Assembly: GCA_026391755.1 (NCBI GenBank)
Contig: JAPLDN010000230.1
Location: 1 to 10,352, forward strand
DNA: 10,352 bases
Reading direction: 5' to 3'
Source of the DNA: Bacteroidota bacterium
GTDB taxonomy: Bacteria; Bacteroidota; Bacteroidia; Bacteroidales; FEN-979
In this document: positions 6,334-10,352 of the stretch, one piece after another
Layout: every line of letters starts with the position of its first letter
Position numbering within the stretch: the stretch's first letter is position 1
Notes under the pieces: model-generated
Databases searched by the model: none
What the model was told of the DNA's origin: nothing
Seen by the model: only the letters and a program-made list of their open reading frames with translations
Translations under genes and position numbers: made by a program

Positions 6334-8426
6334 AGATAAGTGTAGCTAAGTCGGTGGCCGGATGCTTGTATCTGGCTTGTTTTGTCCTGGTTTGCAACAA
6401 TGATGTATCTGCCCAGTCGGAACCTTTCCAATGGACGGCCGAGAACCTTGAGGAACTCAACTGGAAGCTTGAAAGTGAGAACGAAGTGAGAATGCTCATG
6501 GAAGAGCAGGATGAGACAAGGTCAAAGCCGGTGAACCTGAACTCAGCGTCGGAAGAAGATCTTTTAAGGATACCATTTTTAAACTCATTTCAGCGCAAAA
6601 ATCTTTCGGATTACCTGAAAGAGTATGGTGAGGTGTTTTCTGTCTTTGAATTGCTCTCGGTACATGGGTTTGACTCAGCCCTAATAAGGAAAATCACTCC
6701 CTTTATCTGTTTTCCGGCGGCTTCAAAATCCCCTCAATTAACTTTCAGGAACCTGGCAAAATACGGAAAGAATGATATATTAATTTGCGGTTCGACGGTC
6801 TTTCCCAGGTCAAGAGGTTACCGGCTGGCAAATACCGGGAAAGAATCGGGGAACACCAACTATTACCCGGGCAATCCATACGGGCTGAGTTTCAGGTATA
6901 CTTTTACCCTTGGTGACCGGCTTGCAGCAGGCCTGTCGGGAGATAAGGATGCGGGAGAGCAATTTTTCGCTGGGGGGCAGAAGAACGGTATGGATTATTA
7001 TTCAGCTTATATCTGTTATTCGGGGCAAAGGATACTGAAACGCCTGGTGGTCGGAAATTTTCGCGCAGGCTGGGGGCTGGGTTTAACATTCAATACCGGT
7101 AGTTCATTCGGTCTCTATCCCGGTTTTAACCAGGAATTCTATGTCGGTGGCGGGATAAGGCCCACTCAATCGATTTCGGGAAGCGGGTTACTTAATGGAC
7201 TGGCATTAAGTATCGGAGCCGGCCGTTTTACTCTGAGCGGCATTTGTTCCTTCCGGAAAAGGGATGCCAATGTGATTGATTCGGACACTGCCAGCGGGAG
7301 GGCTATATCATTCAGTTCTTTCGTTGAAACTGGATATCACAGGACAGAGGCAGAGATGGTTAAAAAAGGGAGAGTGTCAGAGTTCATTTTAGGTGGAAAT
7401 CTGGGTTTCAGGGGCAATTTCTTCAGCCTTGGTCTAACTGCTTATTCAGTTTCACTGGGGGCTGATTTTCAGCCCCGTCCGGCGCTTTATACCCATTTTG
7501 CATTTACGGGGAAGAAAAACTTTGTAACAGGGGCCGACTTCAACCTGTTCTACAGGTTTATAAGGGTATCGGGTGAATTCAGCCGAAGCGGAAACGGCAG
7601 TTTAGCCTGGATCTCTGTACTGAATTTTAATCCTGATCCGAGGTTCAGCGGGGTCCTTCTTTACCGGGACTATCCCTGCGGCTTCCAGAACCTGTATTCA
7701 AACTGCTTCCGCCAGAATACTAATACTGCTAATGAGAAGGGCTGGTATATCAGCATTTCGGCAAGCCTGCCATTACATTTTAATCTCAGCCTTTTCGCCG
7801 ATTTTTGTAGCTTTCCCTGGGCAAAATATGGGGTTAACACTCCCTCGGCCGGGAATGAGGTGGGAGCAATGCTTACTTGGCCAATGAATAAAAGCCTGAG
7901 TATTGTTTTAAGGTATATGTACTCCTCAGGGGAAACCAATTTGGTTGATGATGCCGATGTCATTCGCGAAACAGGGTATAAGCATTTATCGGATTTCCGT
8001 GTCCAGCTAAACTGGAATGTTTCAGAAGCTGTAAGTCTTCAAAGCCGGGTGGAAGTCAAGAAGTCAAGCAAGGGGATTAAGCCGGAAACTACTGGATGGC
8101 TTATGTTTCAGGACATTTCCCTGAAGGCTTTTAAGATCCCGTTAAAGATTTTTTTTCGATATTCGGTATTCGATTGTCCGGCATACGATTCCAGGATATG
8201 TGCCTATGAACCGGATGTTCTTTACGGATATTCAATGCCTGCATACTACGGGCGCGGGATCAGGGTATGTACTTTTTTGCGATACTCAGCCGGGCGTCAT
8301 TTGATATTCAGTCTCAAAGCCGGCCTCACAAGGTATAACGATAAAAATAGTATCAGCAGCGGTCTTGACCAGATCGATGCAAACTGGAAACTGGACCTTA
8401 CGTCCCAGCTTCAGATCAGGATATAA
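6330..8426 (+). CDS. Exported helix-hairpin-helix protein with predicted outer-membrane beta-barrel
   Basis: This 698-residue protein has three visible parts. Residues 1-29 form a signal peptide ending in VSAQ. After an acidic linker (30-65), residues 67-127 match the tandem helix-hairpin-helix domain of ComEA-like proteins: VNLNSASEEDLLRIP, then YLKEYGEVFSVFELLSVHGF, then IRKITPFI. The rest (about 140-698) is rich in Gly, Ser and aromatic residues in alternating strands (for example LSFRYTFTLGDRLAAGLSG), as expected for a large outer-membrane barrel, and closes on a strand ending QLQIRI. The hairpin loops that normally read GIG are altered (IPFLNS, HGFDS), so DNA binding is doubtful. ATG 6330 overlaps the stop of the upstream gene (ATGA), indicating coupled translation. 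A strong terminator follows at once. Such proteins occur in Bacteroidota as uncharacterised HHH-domain proteins; function is unknown. Confidence 0.8.
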   Translation: MKISVAKSVAGCLYLACFVLVCNNDVSAQSEPFQWTAENLEELNWKLESENEVRMLMEEQDETRSKPVNLNSASEEDLLRIPFLNSFQRKNLSDYLKEYGEVFSVFELLSVHGFDSALIRKITPFICFPAASKSPQLTFRNLAKYGKNDILICGSTVFPRSRGYRLANTGKESGNTNYYPGNPYGLSFRYTFTLGDRLAAGLSGDKDAGEQFFAGGQKNGMDYYSAYICYSGQRILKRLVVGNFRAGWGLGLTFNTGSSFGLYPGFNQEFYVGGGIRPTQSISGSGLLNGLALSIGAGRFTLSGICSFRKRDANVIDSDTASGRAISFSSFVETGYHRTEAEMVKKGRVSEFILGGNLGFRGNFFSLGLTAYSVSLGADFQPRPALYTHFAFTGKKNFVTGADFNLFYRFIRVSGEFSRSGNGSLAWISVLNFNPDPRFSGVLLYRDYPCGFQNLYSNCFRQNTNTANEKGWYISISASLPLHFNLSLFADFCSFPWAKYGVNTPSAGNEVGAMLTWPMNKSLSIVLRYMYSSGETNLVDDADVIRETGYKHLSDFRVQLNWNVSEAVSLQSRVEVKKSSKGIKPETTGWLMFQDISLKAFKIPLKIFFRYSVFDCPAYDSRICAYEPDVLYGYSMPAYYGRGIRVCTFLRYSAGRHLIFSLKAGLTRYNDKNSISSGLDQIDANWKLDLTSQLQIRI

Positions 8427-8459
8427 AAAACGGCCCGGATGAAACACCGGGCCGTTTTT
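8426..8459. terminator. Strong symmetrical, probably bidirectional, intrinsic terminator
   Basis: A perfect 13-bp inverted repeat pairs 8426-8438 (AAAAACGGCCCGG) with 8447-8459 (CCGGGCCGTTTTT) around an 8-base loop. The GC core is 8 bp, flanked by five A on one side and five T on the other, so it works as a rho-independent terminator in either direction. It starts on the last base of the HHH gene stop codon and lies 26 bases beyond the stop of the opposing DUF4252 gene, so it probably ends both convergent units. Confidence 0.9.
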
Positions 8460-8484
8460 GTGAATTCATTTTCACCGAAAATTA

Positions 8485-9054
8485 TTACTTTTTATCGGGA
8501 GGAGGCCCCTGATGGTGAGGGTGCATATGCTGAAAACCTTCCATCCCGTGTATTCCCATCGACCGTGATATCTTGGAAACGTTCGACATGTCGATTACTC
8601 CGGTGAGGCTTAGCACAACAAGCTCTTTCTTGCCTTTCATCAGCATAACCATTTCGCTGATCTTTCCATCGGCATCCTGCTTTGTCATAAACTTATAATT
8701 ATCACGGCCTTCGGTGACGGCCATCAGCTCTTTATAAGTGGAAGCAGGGAAAACACCGGCCCATTCGTTGTAAATAGAAACAGCCTTTGTATAATCGGTA
8801 GTGTCAATCTCATAGGTAATGACCTTCAGTCCTGTGAGCTTATCGATGATGCTCTTCATTTCCCTGGAAGATGAGTCATTCTGACTGGCTGCCATCGCCA
8901 GTATCTGTGTAAACATTTCCTTTGAAATGTTAACGGTAGTAAACTTGTCCTGGCCTGAATATTTGGTAAAAACCTTATCGAGCGGACTTTGTGCATTCAT
9001 TAACAGAGGCATAAGGAATGCTGCAAAAAGTAAAGTGATGGTTCTTGTTTTCAT
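8485..9054 (-). CDS. DUF4252 secreted protein with His-rich tail
   Basis: This 189-residue exported protein is the last gene of the sigma-factor operon. Residues 1-22 form a classical signal peptide (hydrophobic LLFAAFLMPLLM, cleavage near NAQ). There is no lipobox Cys, so it should be periplasmic or otherwise extracytoplasmic and soluble. The body, with VNISKEMF (41-48), a helix, LTGLKVITYE (73-82) and the KKELVVLSLTGVIDM segment (142-156), fits the DUF4252 family of Bacteroidota, whose function is unknown. The C-terminal 21 residues carry five His (169, 176, 178, 180, 181) followed by Pro-rich GPPPDKK, an arrangement that could bind a transition metal. It starts 4 bases after the anti-sigma stop. 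It is a plausible output of, or signal sensor for, the sigma/anti-sigma pair, but the sequence alone does not settle which. Confidence 0.82.
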   Translation of the reverse strand: MKTRTITLLFAAFLMPLLMNAQSPLDKVFTKYSGQDKFTTVNISKEMFTQILAMAASQNDSSSREMKSIIDKLTGLKVITYEIDTTDYTKAVSIYNEWAGVFPASTYKELMAVTEGRDNYKFMTKQDADGKISEMVMLMKGKKELVVLSLTGVIDMSNVSKISRSMGIHGMEGFQHMHPHHQGPPPDKK

Positions 9055-9058
9055 TGTT

Positions 9059-9631
9059 TTATTTGTTTGTGGAAGGATCTTGCATCCGTTCCGGGTTGAT
9101 AAATTGAGTTTGATAGTTATAGAATTTATTGATCCTTTGAATTTGTCCTAAAGCATTCTCAAGTGTTTTCAAACGTTGAACTTCATCCAGGCCGGTGTTA
9201 AGCCCGACAGAAACCATCATGAGGGCCTGCCTGGTTTGGTTATAGGCCAGTTCAGTTGAAGGTTGTGTGTTTTCAATATAGCCTTTCCTGCCAGCTTCGT
9301 TCTTAATTAAAAACACCAGGCCGATCAGTAATACCAGGCCGGCAGCCATTGCGCTCATATAGTAAAGCCTTTTTTTGCCGGGATGTACTCTTAAGGTGGA
9401 AGTCTCACCAAGGTATTGCTCAATTTTGCGATTCAGGCTTGCATCCTGGTTTTCTTCGCTCAGCGTCTCGTTTGCTTCCGCAATAAAAAACCTGAACAAA
9501 GGCTGATGCTGACGAAGGTTCTCAGGGATATCATCCTGCAGGAAGAAGTCTTTCAGCTGCTTCTCCTCTTCCAGCGTGGTTTCACCCTCATAATATCTCC
9601 CGAGGAGTTCTTCAATTTCGTTGATATTCAT
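9059..9631 (-). CDS. Single-pass membrane anti-sigma factor (putative)
   Basis: This 190-residue protein is encoded directly after the ECF sigma factor and overlaps it by 20 bases. The N-terminal part (1-88) is predicted cytoplasmic and includes LLGRYYEGETTLEEEKQLKDFF (9-30), a pattern common at the start of Bacteroidota anti-sigma-like proteins. One strong transmembrane helix follows (about 91-109, MSAMAAGLVLLIGLVFLI), preceded by Lys-Lys-Arg, so the N-terminus should be inside. Residues 112-190 are predicted periplasmic and hydrophilic. No HxxxCxxC zinc motif is present, so it is not a ZAS-type anti-sigma factor. The role, holding the sigma factor inactive at the membrane until a periplasmic signal arrives, is inferred from context and topology rather than from a diagnostic motif. 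Confidence 0.75.
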   Translation of the reverse strand: MNINEIEELLGRYYEGETTLEEEKQLKDFFLQDDIPENLRQHQPLFRFFIAEANETLSEENQDASLNRKIEQYLGETSTLRVHPGKKRLYYMSAMAAGLVLLIGLVFLIKNEAGRKGYIENTQPSTELAYNQTRQALMMVSVGLNTGLDEVQRLKTLENALGQIQRINKFYNYQTQFINPERMQDPSTNK

Positions 9632-10127
9632 AGTTCTTATTATTTATCAATATCCCGCGGATTTGTTTACGTGCCCTGGAAAGTGCCACACGCACTGCAT
9701 TTTCCTGCATTCCCAGCACATCTGCTATCTCTTCGAATTCGCATCCTTCAATATCCCTGAGGTGAACGATCATCCTGGAGTGCTCGGGGAGAGTGCGCAT
9801 CGCTTGCTTAACTCCGGAAACAAAGTCAGAAAGATCAGGCCGGCTCTCTTCTGCAATCGATTCAATGAACTGCCGCTGGTCGTTCCAGCTTTCGACAGGA
9901 AATTTCCTGGCCTTCAGTTTATCAAGACAAAGATTTTTTGTCGTGACCATTGCAAGGGCTTCGAGGCTCCTGTATTCATCCAGCTTTTCACGGTTCTTCC
10001 ACATCCTGATGAACACTTCCTGCACAAGGTCTTCGGCTTCTTCGGATTGCTCCAGCATCCTCCTGGCAAAACGGAATATTTTGTCTTTTAAGGGATAGAC
10101 CTTTGTATTGAAGTCCTGAAGGTTCAT
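9612..10127 (-). CDS. ECF (sigma-70 family, group 4) RNA polymerase sigma factor
   Basis: This 171-residue sigma factor directs RNA polymerase to a specific set of promoters. Region 2 spans about 10-78, with AEDLVQEVFIRMWKNREKL (31-49) as the conserved 2.1-2.2 core that binds core polymerase, and LEALAMVTTKNLCLDKLKA (55-73) for regions 2.3-2.4. After a short linker, region 4 (about 108-160) shows LPEHSRMIVHLRDIEG and the helix-turn-helix EFEEIADVLGMQENAVRVALSRARKQI. Region 3 is absent, as in ECF factors. It is the first gene of a three-gene unit with the putative anti-sigma factor and a DUF4252 protein. The start ATG (10125-10127) is the first Met in frame before region 2. Target genes are unknown; autoregulation is common in such units but no matching promoter pair could be shown here. 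Confidence 0.93.
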   Translation of the reverse strand: MNLQDFNTKVYPLKDKIFRFARRMLEQSEEAEDLVQEVFIRMWKNREKLDEYRSLEALAMVTTKNLCLDKLKARKFPVESWNDQRQFIESIAEESRPDLSDFVSGVKQAMRTLPEHSRMIVHLRDIEGCEFEEIADVLGMQENAVRVALSRARKQIRGILINNKNYEYQRN

Positions 10128-10202
10128 ACTGAATTAAAGACGATTGGGGATTAAATTTATTACATTAATATGAAACAACTAAGGCAATCAGCTCTCAGAG
10201 GG

Positions 10203-10232
10203 TTTGCCGGCATGAAAAATTCTTTACTTTTG
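10203..10232 (+). promoter_or_regulatory. Bacteroidota-type promoter for the peptide transporter gene
   Basis: TTTG (10203-10206) and TACTTTTG (10225-10232) match the Bacteroidota -33 (TTTG) and -7 (TAnnTTTG) elements exactly, with 18 bases between them. Transcription would begin near 10238-10241, giving a leader of about 35 bases before ATG 10276. No Shine-Dalgarno sequence is visible in that leader (AACAAGCACAGATT precedes the ATG), which is normal in this phylum. Confidence 0.75.
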
Positions 10233-10275
10233 CATCCAGCGACCCGATTTAGTATTTACCAAACAAGCACAGATT

Positions 10276-10352
10276 ATGTTCAAAGGACATCCTAAAGGGC
10301 TTTTTGTGGCCTTCTTTGCCAACATGGGCGAGCGTTTTGGCTATTACACCAT
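10276..10352 (+). CDS. POT-family peptide transporter, N-terminal fragment (runs off window)
   Basis: Only 25 codons are present. They read MFKGHPKGLFVAFFANMGER and continue FGYYT, which is the start of a proton-coupled oligopeptide transporter of the POT/PTR2 group within the major facilitator superfamily: a short GHPKGL lead, then the first membrane helix with the ERFGYY motif. These inner-membrane carriers import di- and tripeptides using the proton gradient. In well-studied members the helix carries ExxER; here the first Glu is replaced by Asn (NMGER). ATG 10276 is the obvious start, about 44 bases after a clear promoter. The gene continues past the window end, so completeness and exact substrate group cannot be judged. 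Confidence 0.8.
   Translation, partial: MFKGHPKGLFVAFFANMGERFGYYT

Noticed and set aside
9621..10091. Open frame of 156 codons on the plus strand
   Set aside because: It is antisense to the ECF sigma factor, which has intact regions 2 and 4. The translation is Phe/His/Cys rich, with no domain pattern.
10152..10178. Possible minus-strand promoter for the sigma operon (TTG, 16 bases, TAAATTTA)
   Set aside because: Only partial matches to both boxes, short spacing and an A/T-rich context; the TAAATTTA is also a palindrome that would arise easily by chance.

Overview
The window looks like a chromosomal segment of a member of the Bacteroidota, most likely the Bacteroidales or a near relative. 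The evidence is: a run of ftsH, LUD-domain gene, DUF2007 gene, cdsA and psd; a PorV/PorQ-type outer-membrane protein; an ECF sigma factor with a non-zinc single-pass anti-sigma partner and a DUF4252 protein; few usable Shine-Dalgarno sequences; and one clear Bacteroidota-type promoter (TTTG, 18 nt, TAnnTTTG) ahead of the last gene. No rRNA, tRNA, CRISPR array, insertion sequence or phage gene was seen. Almost all of the window is coding, and no gene-free stretch exceeds about 165 bases.

Region 1 (1-2987, plus strand) is a tightly packed envelope operon: the 3' end of ftsH, a stand-alone LutC/YkgG-like LUD protein, a 77-residue DUF2007 protein, cdsA (CDP-diacylglycerol synthase) and a short PSD-A type phosphatidylserine decarboxylase. 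The last four genes overlap or sit within a few bases of each other. CdsA and Psd supply two of the three steps to phosphatidylethanolamine; the middle step (PssA) is not in the window.

Region 2 (2988-5291, minus strand) is a four-gene run, in transcription order: a PAT-like GNAT acetyltransferase, a RimJ/RimL-like GNAT acetyltransferase, a DUF1697 protein and a DUF2461 protein. Its last stop codon directly abuts the psd stop codon, with no base between them.

Region 3 (5292-8426, plus strand) starts with a 163-base gap that ends in a degenerate 8-bp tandem repeat running into the start region of the next gene. Two translationally coupled genes (ATGA overlap) follow: a small PorV/PorQ-like beta-barrel protein, and a 698-residue exported protein with a ComEA-like helix-hairpin-helix domain ahead of a predicted outer-membrane beta-barrel. 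A strong symmetrical hairpin (8426-8459) ends this unit and probably also the convergent one.

Region 4 (8485-10127, minus strand) is an ECF sigma factor, its likely membrane anti-sigma factor and a secreted DUF4252 protein with a histidine-rich tail. Region 5 (10203-10352, plus strand) is a well-formed promoter and the first 25 codons of a POT-family peptide transporter.

The best candidate for an undescribed system is the region 3 pair. The sigma, anti-sigma and DUF4252 module is a second lead. All functions come from reading motifs by eye; no database search was run.
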